Below, in pieces: positions 18,578 through 34,300 of a DNA stretch of 64,000 nucleotides. Source of the stretch: Membranipora membranacea (Eukaryota > Bryozoa > Gymnolaemata > Cheilostomatida > Membraniporidae); contig OU612065.1 of NCBI GenBank assembly GCA_914767715.1, positions 23,994,001 to 24,058,000 of the forward strand, read 5' to 3'. The notes under the pieces were generated by a model. The model was not told where the DNA came from and searched no databases. It saw nothing but the letters and a program-made list of their open reading frames with translations. How positions within the stretch are numbered: position 1 is the first letter of the stretch; the number at the start of each line of letters is the position of its first letter. Both the position numbers and the translations under genes were made by a program.

Positions 18578-19926
18578 TTATTTTTTAAGTGCGCTCATTC
18601 TCTTTTCTAAATTTTCCATATTTGCTTTGATAACATCAACATTGCCGGTGAATGTCTTATGAATATCAGTAACAAGCTGGGAGTGTGTTCCTAGGTTTTC
18701 ATTCAACTCTGACTGAGCTGATTCCAATGACTTGAGACTGGATGAGAACTCCATAGCATGCTGATGCAAATCTTGAAGAGTGTACAGACGATCTACTATT
18801 GTCGGCAGGGAATCAGCACAGGAATCCCACTTCTTAATCAGCTCGTACAGCTCGTTGATCTTATCCATGTTCTTAGCCTCTGTGGATGCACTGTTGTCTT
18901 TCACCTGAGAAAAACAGGATTGTAAAAGCGATTAAAATTGAAACTATCCCAAGTGGCATAAAATATATGGGGCGCAAGCCGGTTGAGTTAAAAAGGTCTT
19001 CAGTTTATTTAAGCCAATCAAAGATCTTGTCAAGATTTTCCCTGTACATTACATTGCCTCAGGTTAGGCCTATATCTATCTTGATAAAGCATATTTCTTA
19101 TGTCATGTCAAATTACCTTGCTCAAGGTTTGGAGTAAGATCTGTAAGCGAGCAGACAACTTGTCCACCTTATCATCTTCAAGTAGACCAAGCTTAGAAGA
19201 CAGATGAGCAACAGATTCCATCACAGAGTTGCCACCGATACTCTCGCCTATAACAGATACATCTGCACTACGACATCCGACCATGTCTTCAAGTCGTGAT
19301 AGTCTGGATTCAAGACTAGCTTCCTTAGCAGCTTGTGCGGTATCGGGCATATAATTCAGCTCATAAATGGTAGTATTGGCTTCTCCACTTGCAGCCGCGC
19401 CACCTTTCTTGGGGCTCCCTTTCTTCGGAGCAGTGGTAAGCATACCAAGAAGCTGACTGTAGGCACGCTCATTATCATCAGGTGAAGCAACAGATAGTGA
19501 TGAAAATGAGTCTAGCTGTCGTTTCAGTGCCTCAACATCATTCATGATGGAAGCAGGGCTCACCTCATCAGCTGAGAACACTCTTGCAGAATCCTCAAGC
19601 TCTTTGACTTCACACTTGAGTCTTTGGAGCTTTTGAAGAAGACTCTCTCCTGCCTGTTCATGATGTGGTAAGATCTCATAATGCACTGAGTAACCAGATC
19701 TCCCACTCACTATGTCTTCACTGAAGTTTGATCCTGTACTGTCAACTGTGGCCTTGTTAAATCTCTTGAAAGCATCTTTTGGGTCAACCAACAGAGTCTC
19801 AACAGCAGAATCTTGATCCCCAGCATCAAACTGGCTCTGATCAGACTCTGGCAAATCTCCTGTTTCATACACATCTGGCTGATCAGCAGCAATATAGGGT
19901 AAATTCTGGTACTTTGGGTCAGCCAT
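18578..19926 (-). CDS. DCTN2: Dynactin subunit 2 (dynamitin, p50)
   Basis: Structural subunit of the dynactin shoulder, which links cytoplasmic dynein to cargo. Two coding exons on the minus strand: 19926-19117 (270 codons) and 18904-18578 (108 codons plus stop), joined in phase 0 across a 212-bp intron with donor gtaatt and acceptor ttctcag. The 378 residues are slightly fewer than the roughly 400 of vertebrate dynamitin. The N-terminus MADPKYQNLP...QPDVYETGDLPE is almost diagnostic. YELNYMPDTAQAAKEASLE, followed by ESRLSRLEDMVG, matches the central coiled-coil region. The C-terminal exon is a long amphipathic helix (INELYELIKKWDSCADSLP, LHQHAMEFSSSLKSLES). The start is the first ATG and fits the family N-terminus. 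It is convergent with MAK and divergent from RAB10. Confidence 0.95.
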
Positions 19927-20686
19927 CTCTTTTCTCTGCTTGGTATTCTCTCAGTCACAGAACTTTACAGTGACAACTTTTAGTTATTGTGTGAATTTTC
20001 CTAGATTTAGAGTAAACCGGAAATGATATTCTAGTCGAATCAAAGTGTTTTTAACATGATTCTAACCAATTACAAGTACTCTAAGAAAGTCACGTGACAT
20101 ATGCATTGCCCTTATTCTGCTCTCAGGGATTCAATGAGGAGATCATATTAAACTACATGGAACAATAAAGGCCAAGACTAATACAGATATTTCAGGTATA
20201 TACCCAAGCATGACACTAGCTGAGTAGTGGATTATGAGTAGCAAGTGACTGAACTAACTAGGATGACCATAGTCTATCTTGACAAACAATGATTGTTGCC
20301 ATGATAGGCTAGGATTCCCCTTCCCTGCCTCATCATGCCTGTCTGAGTCTGACTCTCTGAGTGTTGTGCTTTGTTTGTGTTGTACCAAGGTACTGTTGTA
20401 CTACAACTACACCAGGTTTATGTGTATAGCCTACCATGTTTTGCCTCTACTGCTACTGTTGTGTAGCAGCTTGTTTTAGATGTATTTCCTCTTGACCAGC
20501 ATAGGCTGACAAACTTGCCAAATCAAGTACTATCTAGCTTAAATTGGAACATCATGTGACATTGTGGTTGAGTGTGGAGGATTCAATTATAAGCAAAATA
20601 TAGCCACTAGTTTGGGGCTAACAACATGAATCTCTGATCTACTGAGGCTTGCAAGGATGTAATTTAGCATTGTCAATTAGTTCAGC

Positions 20687-20710
20687 CAAGGAGTAACCTG
20701 CTACTCCTTG
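20687..20710. repeat. 24-bp palindrome (CAAGGAG family)
   Basis: Arms caaggagta and tactccttg with a 6-base spacer. Confidence 0.7.
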
Positions 20711-21962
20711 TTTCAGCAAATATCTCATACTATATCGTATCATATATCTTATAATATATCTTATAATATAATATGTATAAAGTGACAGTCACAGCTGCAC
20801 AGATAGATGTTTTAGACCTAGACAAGTTAGGACACTCATCGATGTTACACATTATTACACAATTAACAGTGTAATTGTTATTGAACTGATAGTAGTACGC
20901 AAGTTCGACAACCTAGTGTGACTCAAACTGATCTGACATTGGGCATTCGTATCACAGAGAAGATCCCCCATCATGATATATGGAGAGCTACATGGTTCAG
21001 TCATCTGAGAAAGAAAGAACCTCTGACCTACTCTGTTACCGTGACAATCACGTATTCCCTGTTGTTTGACACCACTTTTTCCTGCTACGACCATAAAAAC
21101 ATTGATACACTATAACTTTATCAGAACCACTGTTTGTGTGTGATGTCTGTCCGCCAGTATAGCGAACCAGAGACAACTGCTGCAGCCTTTTGAAAGAAAG
21201 CGTAAAACTTATCTGATTAAAAGAATCCGATGTCATGTCGCTCTAATTGAACTGCTCAATAAGATGATCAATGCGTCATAGGAAGGGTACAATCTGTGCT
21301 GCATCCAGATCTAGGTTTGAGACCAGAAGATATTTGGCTTCTGCCAGTGCCCTGCCGGATGGTAAAAATTATGTCGTTTCTGAAAATATGTATAGACGAG
21401 GACAAGTAACTGCCTGACTGATAATTATGGATGGACAGGCAAGTTTCATCAACGGATAACAAATCTCTTTCCTGAAACCCAGTTACCAAAACAGGTCATC
21501 CCATTTAGCCCCTATGCAGCCTGATATGACTTCACGCAAGCCTCATGAAACCGGATGGGCATTTGGTGCGATCATAGACCCAGATTATATATTATCCGAT
21601 CCGCGGAGATCACCATGCTTAGTACACATTTTGTGAATCAGGGCAAAATATATTGTGATGGAAAGTGTCTGGCGTATTTTGGTTCTGTTTGGTGTGGATA
21701 CCCCTTTATATGTAGCAGTTAGTGCTGTGGTCATTCTCAAGAACTTACAACCTCAGCTTGCGTTCACACTGATGATTTCCAAAGTAGCAGTTAGAGAAAG
21801 TTGAGATAGCACAACATAGAAATATCATATAGTTATGAATAATAGCGCCAATGCATGTCTAATATAGTATGTGAATAATTAATTTAATTTATAATTTTAT
21901 AGATAAAAATTATAAACTGTGCAGGTAAGTGAACTTGATATCGTAGTCTATGATCTTGCTGT

Positions 21963-22160
21963 GTATGTTACTGCAAGTAAGTTTGTTACCTCGTTAAAGT
22001 ATGTTACCTCAAGAAAATATAATGTTACTTCAAGTTAGACTGTTTCTTCAAATAAGTACGTTACCTCAAGTAGGCCTAAGTATAAGTTAGTTGCCTCAAG
22101 TAGGCCTAAGGATGTTACCTTGAGCAGGTTTGTTACCTCAAGGTAGTAGGCTTAGGTAAT
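21963..22160. repeat. Degenerate tandem repeat (gttacctcaagtaggcc units)
   Basis: About eight diverged copies of a 20-28 base unit whose core is gttacctcaag; the last copies add taggcctaag. It lies about 500 bases upstream of the RAB10 start. This is probably an old minisatellite; a regulatory role is only possible. Confidence 0.7.
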
Positions 22161-22619
22161 GTGCACTTAGTCCAGTCTACTGGTCACTGCACATGAAAAA
22201 GTGCAATAAGTACCGAGTTTCTGTTTAATTTACCCTTATCCAGACTTGCTCAAAGTAAGCCGTGTCCATTTCGCAGTATCAAGCTGTGCACGGTAAGAGA
22301 CTATGTGAGGATACAGCAATCTATGCCCAGCCCAAAGAGCTGATGGGCGTGGACTGTGGAGAGTACATATTGGTTTTTGGTATATCACTACAGGCCTGAG
22401 AGAATGAATCCTAAATCCCACATGTGATGTCCTAGGGTAGTACACAAGGACCCTTGTGATTCACGTTGCATGTGCCACAATCCTAGAATTTTTAAAAGCA
22501 GTCAAGAATTATCGCAGAAAACAAACTTCAACATACAAATCAGCTTGACGTAGTGTAGTCACTTGACTGCACTCCTCTCACTTGTTACACTTCTGTTTTA
22601 GATCCATGTGCTGAAGATT

Positions 22620-24963
<2,344 letters not shown>

Positions 24964-25628
24964 GCATCACGACTATAAACTTATTCTTGACCCAGACACA
25001 AGGGAAAGTGTCATGGAAACACCCTGTTGATATTGAACGCCTAATGACGATCTATAATAATGTTCTAAATGATATTTTTTCGATACAGTAGTCACAATTG
25101 CTATTTACAGGGTATAAATACTTATAGTAAAGCCAAATACATGTACATTCTTTTTGTGAACAAACTATGTCCCCCCTCCGTTGAGGAGGGATAACTTCTC
25201 ATCATTACTCTACTTATCATTTTCTAGTTTACAATCCAGACTCTACTCAATTACAGTTCATTTCTCAGTGCTTTTGATATTTTGTCGCGTATTGGCTTTT
25301 TATTGAATACGTTGTGCAACTAGTTGTGGCTTTAGCTTCTAAATAGAAATCTCATATCACCTGTTTCATGCGCTTAGAATTTCTTTTTCTTTTCTGAGCC
25401 AGCATTAGTAGTTTTGTTCTCATGTTCATTTTGTATACATTTATTTTCATTAATCATCGTCAAACAATCAATAGTTTTTGATCATTGTTCTTCATGTTCC
25501 AACTGCCTCAGTTTTGTTTTGTTTATTGTGCTTGATAATCCTTGCCAAAATCTTTGTTTTCTGCAGAAGCTATTTTATTATACATCCATATGAATCAATT
25601 ATATATATGTTCTAACATCGAGTCTTCG

Positions 25629-25634
25629 AATAAA
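25629..25634 (+). terminator. Candidate poly(A) signal of RAB10
   Basis: AATAAA about 670 bases after the RAB10 stop, upstream of the retrotransposon remnant. Confidence 0.35.
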
Positions 25635-25925
25635 AAATATTAACCATACCTAGATAAACTGCTGCCCATCAAGGCAAATGTCTGCCTCACTCACTTTGTA
25701 ACAGGGTTTAGCACAGGCATAAGCCAATATCTGCAAAATGTTCAGCAACAATTATCAAATTATATGTACTTTTAATCAAGTAGTACACTGACACACTGCT
25801 AGCGACTCTTCTCGATCACGAGATACGCGTCAGTGTCGGACAGGTAAAACACTGGCTAAATAGTATAGACACCAGCAAGTCGACCTGCTCGTCTGATTTT
25901 CCATCGTGGGTGTCTAAGCTATGTA

Positions 25926-26470
25926 GTGAAGATATCTGAAGCCATAGCCATCATAGCCTTCCTAGACATGTCTAAGGTGTTTGATCACATGGATAAGTCC
26001 AAGCTTCTCACCATGCTGGTAGAAAGTCGTGTGAGTAGACGAATCGTGGCTATCGTTGAGAGTTTTTTGAGCGGCCGCTGTCAATATGTAAGGTTGGGCA
26101 ACTCCAAAAGTGCCGACCTACCTGTGAACGACGGGACGCCGCAGGGTACACTGCTGGGACCAATGTTCTGGCTGCTATATATAGACACTCTTGCCACTAC
26201 CTCAACTGAAACCATCAAATATGCCGACGACATAACTCTCACACCAAACCACACCTCCGACGCCAACAAAAATCTTCAGACCGCATCATGGGCAGCCCTG
26301 AACATTGTCTCCACCAGCTAGCCCATAGCTATACTCCTGCAGCACCCCCTCGGAGATCCGCCCGCCTAGACCTGCCCATACCACCATCCACTCGAACCGA
26401 ACTCAGATCGAAGGGTCCGCTCATTTTCTATCATAATGTTCAAAAGTCACTCTCGATTCCACTTTTTTTG
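25926..26470 (+). mobile_element. Decayed non-LTR (LINE) retrotransposon fragment with reverse-transcriptase motifs
   Basis: An open stretch of 131 codons (25926-26321) carries reverse-transcriptase blocks: AFLDMSKVFDHMDKSKLL, the fingers/palm block GTPQGTLLGPMFWLLYID, and the catalytic YADD. Another frame at about 26320-26450 encodes a segment resembling the end of non-LTR polyproteins (RRSARLDLPIPPSTRTELRS, then LIFYHNVQKSL). The thumb and linker between them are missing, so the copy has an internal deletion and a frame change. No endonuclease domain, poly(A) tail or target duplication was found. It is dead. The clade (CR1/Jockey-like or other) cannot be settled by eye. Confidence 0.85.
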
Positions 26471-26674
26471 TTTTTATATCCAAAGATCAATAATAGATTT
26501 TGAATAATTTTTAAAATCTCTGATCAAATATAAAGTAACTATAACTATCAGCTTTGGTACGGTCAAGGTTTCTAGAAGTAGGTAATTATTAATTATACCA
26601 GTTCTGGATTCAGTGTATCCAAAGTACTTCTGACATCACCCTTCAAGTAAAATTACATTGATTACACAAATTGA

Positions 26675-26704
26675 TCAGGGAGAGTTGAATTTCATTCTCC
26701 CTGG
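26675..26704. repeat. Imperfect palindrome (CAGGGAG family)
   Basis: Arms tcagggagag and attctccctgg around a short AT-rich centre; third member of the family seen around RAB10. Confidence 0.6.
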
Positions 26705-28023
26705 TATGACATGGAAATGAAACTCCTTTGTTTGGAATTGGTTTTGTCTTCTCTTCAAGTATGAGAAGACAAGTCCATCACATATGGATATTAATTAGAA
26801 GCTTTTTAATTTACTAACCATACTGATGTTATTGTTATAGATGTCTTCTGCAAAAACATACCTGTTAAGGGAATTGGGATTAAATCCGCGAGACCCATCG
26901 TTTCAATGGATAATTTAATTTGATATCCCCACAATAAAACTCACCTCTGAATATAGAAATAAAGCGACTGCCCTATTGTCTATACTTTGATTGGTGCTAG
27001 AATTCCTTATTTCAATCTAAGAGATAGAAAAAAAAGCTGATACAAACACTTTCTGTGCTGAAATTTGCTCGGATAATCCTGAATGGAAATAGATGAATAT
27101 CTTGCAAATTTCACAGTGCATTTCTAATGTCGAATCATTCAAGCTACATGCGACAGCTCAATTTAAAAAGTGTTTTAGCCAAACCAATCATCAACTTTAC
27201 AGACAAAAACTTCTCAAATCAATAATTAATGACTTGGCATAAATCATATACAGTACTTTCCCCATTTAACTCTTCAGGCGCAGACAGATTGAGTTTTCTA
27301 AGGAATTTGCTGATGTTCATCTATGCTCAAAAAAGATAAACAAAGTGTTACAGCGGCCTTATACACAATTACAGTTTACATTACAACCATATGTTGGCTA
27401 ACTTGGCCATTTGCATGCAAATAATAAGTCTGAAGCAAAGGTTCTAGCTACGTCATTGTCATTATATCATTGTATATTCTCTGAGGTAAGTAAAAGCTTT
27501 AGCGTAGTCTACCAGGATTGAGATATGTATCATCATTTTAACTTCCAACATTGTTTTACTTCACATTATTTTCAGATGAAAGGATCCTCATATTGCAAAC
27601 CTGTATATGACATGCAATTTGGCAATTTGATGAGCCGCTTTATCATCTAAATTCTAAGCTACAGGACAGTATCAGTAAAATTTTAATTTTAATGGTTGTC
27701 ATGCCTGGCCATCGCTTAAAGGTAGGTGAAAACAAGGGTAAATAAATTCTTTGAAAGTGCCCTGTAGCTAGGGTGTACAAAACTTGCCATCAATAATCCC
27801 ACACTCCATAATGATGTATGCTTCTCAGATACTGTTTTATCGTTGTTATATTATAATCTGCAGTGCATCATAAAGATTGACGGATAAACTTGTAGTAGTA
27901 GAATAAAAGTTGGAAGATTATTTACAATATTTTTGGCAGAAAAAAGGGTATTGATAATAATTGCTTTGCTAACGAATCTCCGGAAAAAAAAACAATTGGA
28001 AGTTAAAATATACACCACATTGA

Positions 28024-28029
28024 TTTATT
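28024..28029 (-). terminator. Candidate poly(A) signal of PDE4
   Basis: AATAAA on the minus strand, about 340 bases beyond the PDE4 stop codon. Confidence 0.35.
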
Positions 28030-28371
28030 ATGATGTTTACTAAGCTTTCTTTTTCATTCTAAAACGAAATAATAGAGAATATCTTTTCTGTGTCATATTT
28101 TATAAATAGAAAAAAGCTGTAGAATACTAATTTGAGTTATCCGGACAAAAATAAATGTTATTTTCCTCAAAAGCAAGAAGGTAAAAAAATAATCACTTTA
28201 CTATGGAATATTATAACATGTATATCACAATGCCTTCACTGTGCGGTTTCCACTTTTTTGCTTTTTACTATTAGCTCAGCCCATATGTTGCATGCATGCA
28301 AAACTCTTACACTACCTTCATCAAACCCCATTCAGTCAGGCATAATCTTTATAAGCAGTGTTATGACTATG

Positions 28372-31300
28372 CTAGGCTTGACTAGATTTAATCTCGTCAC
28401 TATCATCTGTTGAGTGGGGTTCGGTAGGTAGAGAGCAGTCTTCACTACGAGCGTCCTCTAGGCACCGGTTATACATAGTTTGGTAGAAATCTCTGTTCTC
28501 CTCCAGGTGGCAGAGCTGTTTACTTGCATTACTGACCAGATCACCCCAAGTCTCCCACAACGGGTGTACTACGTAGGTTATAAATCCAATCTGAGACAAG
28601 AAACATCATCAAATGAGCAATAGAGGACTCTTAATTAGGCTCCCAAGTCACTCATCATTACACTAACAATGTTAAAGCTAACCAGCTGTGTCAAGAAAGG
28701 GGGCCAGTTCTAAAAATAGCGCAGTGGCCCTCGGTTGACCATAGTGACAACTGAAACCTGGACGTGTGAAGGACACCAATTATTGTGAACCCTGAGTGCA
28801 AATTATCAATTGATTTAATTGTCAAACACAGGAAGTAAATACACCGAGAGCACAGGGGACTGGAAAAATCAATCATAAATGTCCTCCAATGGGGCTCGAA
28901 CCCATGGCTCCAGTGGCATCAATTGACAGACGGTGGATAGCCATCACGCTAGGCCAAGTTTGGTCCATTTGCATGCATTCGGAGTAGCTCTCGATCCACT
29001 GGTGGAAGGGGAGCAACTGGAATGCAGGCAAAATGAATCAAACTTGTTCCACCATCACGCTAACCAATTAAAATTGCGCTGAATGGGTTATGAGTGCATG
29101 ACTCCCAGAGGTGAATAGTAGGAAATCTAGTTAGCACCATCGACGCTTTCTTTTATGGGATGGTGTGTTAATTAGCGAGCCTGTATTCATGACTCGGAGT
29201 CGTGCACTCGCATCCCACTTAGCACATTCCATTCTGCTGCCACCCTATTTAACACTTTTAGCCTTTATAATGTGTGTGAGTCATTGAGTTTAAGACCCCT
29301 GATAGTATTTAGCTGCATCTCCAGTAAACACATACATAAACAGGTTGCTCGGCATCTATATATGGTGTTCCGGTGTTTACCTGTGTTCGAGCGACAGTTT
29401 CTTTAAGTTGAGCCTCATTTTCCGGCCTCTCACACATGGGACTAATTGCCATATCTAGTTTCTTCTCGCGATCACCTTGACAGAAAAACTCCTCTGTGAT
29501 CCTATTTGTCCATTGATTGTAAAAGTTACGAGGTTTTGTAGGGTTGCTTAGGTCTGCGCAGTGCACCAGATTCTGTAGAACCTGTAAACATGCATATATA
29601 TGTATTATTATCATAAACATCTAAATACTCATTAAATACATATAAACACATATAAATACGTATACAATTCATAGATATGTAAATATTTATATGATTATGA
29701 TTGTTATGTACACCGTCAAAGCCAAAAGATATCTCAAGAACCTCAAGGCAGCCTTGCATAAACATCTTCAGGTACAAGAATCAATCACGCCCAATTCTTA
29801 ATTTTCAGTAGCTAAGCTGCTCAGATGTCAAGATGAAATCAACTTGTTAGCCTATTGAGTCAAAAAGAATTATTTTGATTGAGATGATCCTGAGCAGTTA
29901 ATCACATATCGTAGGATACACTCATATCATGTTCACTTGTGTATACCTACACATTACCATGTAGGCTGTTTACCTGAATGCGTTCAGCATAGTTGTCTAG
30001 CTTCAGTTCATATGCAGCAGCTACTTTTTTGGTTTCAACCATTGTTTTCAGGTCAGCTAGCAATCCCATATGTTTGGACATATCAGTAGCGAGCACCTAA
30101 GAGAAAAATGATATATGTCATTTAGATTCACAAATACCAAGTCATATGTTAATAATGTGGACGCAGGTGGGAACAGGGTAGGAATAGACTGATTTCAGAT
30201 CAACCGGCAGCAGTTGGCAGGTAGTTGGAATTTTGCCAGTGCTGAGTAGAATAAAAAGTACTAGGACTACTAGTGTTTACTTATCAGCAGCTTGTAAACT
30301 GTTCACTTACTACCCCAAATAACATGAAGCTTCCCACTGCGTTGTAAATGCATGTAGAGCCAATATTTTCTTTTGCCTGGCACATAATGGAAGGTCTCCA
30401 AAGCTTTACGTAAAACACATATTCTTTTAAATAAATCTCGGTTTTAATCGTCAATCTAAGAACATTAATCTCCAATGTAAATGTTCAGCTCGTTTTCAAT
30501 TTTATTTGATTTTCATTTAAAACCCATGAGAACAAGGTTCTTAATTTCAAAGTCAACAAAATGGCAAGTAAAACCACATTACAATGACGCGACCAGCGAA
30601 ATATCGTACTAATTAAATTTATTGAAGGACATTCAGAAGGGTCCAGTTTAACAGCTACACATTTCCATCTCAAAATCATGTCCTGTAATTCAAGTGACTT
30701 TCAACACCAATCCAAATTTGCTTGTAGTCAATATTCATTATTTCAGTAGGGTTTGGTGCACAAAAAGTATATTTGTATAAGAAATGGTATATGTCAACAT
30801 CACATCAATACTGACCATTGCGTCTCCACAGCAATGTGGCAGCGGGGCTGACATTTTGCACTTCAAGAGGTCATTTACGTAGCGCTATGTCAACATAAAG
30901 CTATCAGCCTACTTTGACAGAATGTTCGGCGTTCTATGCTTGCATAAGCATAGACAGGAAACCCATAAATGCAGGCGTTGTGTGGTTCAAGATAGGAGAG
31001 GCACACACAAATTAATGACCCTCTTAGAATGATAATTAAAAAGTCATTCACCCTCATACACTTCCTGTGTATATGTATATAAGTTAGTTTGACACTTTGA
31101 ATGTCAAAAATATGTAGCATAATTTCACAGAGTAAGGATATATATCCTTACTCTGTGATAATTTGTTGTAGGGAAAAATCATTCCCACGATGCAATGGTG
31201 GTGGTTAGAGAAAACTGAATTTTTGTACACATTCTGTATGAGCAGTAGTTATACAAACTTACCATATCGATGGCCATTTTCCTCATACTCTTCCACTGTT

Positions 31301-34300
31301 TGGCAGATAGATTAGAGAACATGTTACATCCCTCATCCTTGAGTAACTGGAAGGCTAGTGATATATGATGGTTTTCTAGAACTGATTCGTCATTGTACAG
31401 CCAGGCTAACTGATCCTCTGCAAACAAATACACACAGCATAAGTAGTTTTCAATTCACTTGCTGATGGTAGAGAACATCAGCGTGTTGATGACCAGTTCT
31501 AATTTAAGTCAGCAATAATACAGGCAGCTGTGAAAATTCGCAGACATTGAAGAATGATGTTGTTCCATGAGCAATGTCCCTATAGGTGCATCATGCTTGT
31601 CTTGCGGATGGTCGTGATATTTTTAGGAAGAAGTTGGTAATTATCTGAATCAGTCTTACCTGTACCGACAAGAAACTGGTTTGAGACTCCTGGATGGTCA
31701 ACATCATGCGCCGCACAGGCAAATAGTGTAGATAATATCTCCAGGTCATTGAATATTGGCTGAAAAAAATATATCATTTGAGCGATGAACATCTGGGCGT
31801 CTGGGCAATCGCGAAAGTAATAATAATATATTTACCAACAACCACCATTACTACTGAGACTTTAAATTCAGTATCAGTCAGGACCCACAAGACCACAAGA
31901 CCCACATGCAGGTTGGTGGTCTTTGCCAATGGCGACGAAGCCATTTTTGCCAATAGCGATGAAGCCGTACATGCTACTTCTCCTGTGATAAGCAATTAGC
32001 AGTTGTGCAGCAGTCATACGGCAAAAAGATTAGCATAAAAAATTAACAAGGCTTTTGAATAAGTGAACTTGAGACATGACACATGTATATAACAGACACC
32101 CACAACAATCCCAATCACAGCCGATCCACATGAAATAATCAAGCCATGCTATTAATGATTAGTATAACGGTGAAACACAAAACCAAAATGAGAAGAGACA
32201 GCAACAGAAGAATGTTAGGGTATTAGAAAGCTAAGCGACACACCTTCAATACCTGGGCATTTAACAAGACGTGTGCAGACTGCACAACGTCAGCAGCGTG
32301 CATGTTATTATGGTACGGAACATCCTGATGGTAATGTGCTTCTAAGTGCATCAGGTAAGTCACTAGAGTCTGTGGGTTTATTTGGAAGATATTCATTAGG
32401 TTTCGTCTCTACAACAAACAGAACGGATCGTTAACGTTAAAAGATCATAAACTGAAAGAAAAACAGGCTATAACATCACAGAGTAAGGATATATCCTTAC
32501 TCTGTGATAACATGGAACGTGATGTTTGAACAAATTTTCATATTGCAATTACTATTTTCTGCCAAGCTTTCCTGGTCGTGTTAATACCAAAAAGAAGCTA
32601 AAGACGCTTGATGAACATATTGACTAAAGTTTGCATGCGCTCACTGAAGACTTTAAGTGTGTTAATTAACTCCTTTGTACAAAAGCATTGACCTGCAGCT
32701 TTGACGTCATGAATTAATTAAGAGGCTGATTAACTGTTTAATAAAACTGGATGGTTTGCTGCAAAGATTAATTAGAGAGCAAAAGACTTGATGCATTGAT
32801 CAAGGCCCTATGCAAACACTATGCATCCGTCAGGCTGCCCAACCATTGAACGTCAGGTCAGCCGACGGAACATTTTGTAACCAGCATAAATGTCACAGCT
32901 GTTTTTCCTAAGTCCATGACACTTCTCGTTAAATGTTCCAAGAGAAATTTGAAGCTGTGATCGGTTTGCTGTTTAGTCACTGATTCAGAACTTACCTTCA
33001 TTATGGTGTAAGTGATACAGGTAAGAGGTCTGTTGTTGGATAACTCATTTATCTTAAATATGTCTATTCCCCAGTTGTCTATGTTATCCAAATACTGAAA
33101 GTAATAAAAAGCAACTTAGGCATTATGATCTTAGTAGACATTATCAGAAAATCTTCAGACAACAAGAGTTTATGGACGCAAAAACCAAACCTATGGAAGT
33201 GGCAACATTTGATGAGGTTTTCAGAAGTGGGGTTGTGTTGGAATACCATGTTTCAGTGACCAGTATCTTGCATCAAGGAGTTAGGGACAACGCCTTGATT
33301 GCATAGATGTGCTTTCCTAGTTGCTTAATAATTGATGACCACAGCAAGAACTAATTGTCCTTCAATCAATGCAAAACATTGATGAGCCAGTCAAGTACAA
33401 AATGGTAGTGACCAATAGTGATCAAAGCCAACGTAGTCCAGCGGGACCAATAACAGTTATTTACAACATCATTCGCTCCACAATAGCCACCTCCTTTCCT
33501 TCCTAATATTCCATAATTAGCTACATCCGCCTTCTGCCTTGTAGCCATAAACCCATTATATTTTCATTGTAATTCCTCCCTGTTTCAAGACTACCCAAAG
33601 ACCAATGCATGTTAAAGTCAGGCAGTTACCATGCAAATCAGACAAAATTTTATCATAAGTAACTGCTTTACTTTAATCAAGGAGTAATTCCTTGCTTTAT
33701 TAACATACATACAGTCTTTGGGTAGCCTTTAAACTAAGATGAAAAATGAACAAAATAAAGAGCACTATAAATTACATACTTGCATAAGTTCTTGCTCGTG
33801 TGAGGTTTCCACTCCAGATACAGGAATATCTTCAGGGCACTCCGGTATACAGCCTGTTAATGAGTTTGTCTTGGAGAGTACTTTTGGAGAGATCTAATAA
33901 AACCAACAATAATTACAGGGCCAGGAAACACAGCAATTCAATTAACTCAAGAGAAGTCTGGCAGCTTGCTGTCACAGCTGGGTCAGTGTCATCCACTCAC
34001 ACACGCAGCAGTGTCTGCCTCTGACTGGCTCACAAAGTAGTCTAAATGCTCGGACTGCTACAATGCGAGTTAGAGGCATTACATTATCAAATAGATGGTT
34101 GCTAATGTAATGCCACTAGCTAGCATTGTAGCGGTCTGAGCACTTAGTCTAGGCATGTAGTTATTATCTCATGCATTAGAAGATGAAACCAACATGATAC
34201 AGGCCCGGGTAGCTAAAATTCATTTCCTTTCAGACACAGATGTTTAGGAACATAAAGGGTCTAAACCCAGCAAGAAGATCCACCCAATCTTCTGTGAACC

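Larger units (their letters stand above)
19927..22600. other. Divergent intergenic region between DCTN2 and RAB10
   Basis: About 2.7 kb that should hold both 5' UTRs and promoters. No coding exon is recognised. It contains a palindrome at 20687-20710, an AT-rich tatcttataata repeat near 20740-20785, and a degenerate tandem array at 21963-22160. A pyrimidine tract and AG at 22590-22601 suggest that RAB10 has an intron in its 5' UTR ending just before the start codon. Confidence 0.55.
26471..28371. other. Convergent intergenic region between RAB10 and PDE4
   Basis: AT-rich sequence with no recognised exon. It holds a palindrome at 26675-26704 and probably the PDE4 3' UTR at its right end. Confidence 0.5.

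Noticed and set aside
19710-19958. Second minus-strand ORF at the start of DCTN2
   Set aside because: Out-of-frame shadow of the dynamitin first exon.
25926-26321. A host gene encoding a reverse transcriptase
   Set aside because: Only a fragment with no start context, no endonuclease and a broken C-terminus; a decayed retrotransposon explains it.
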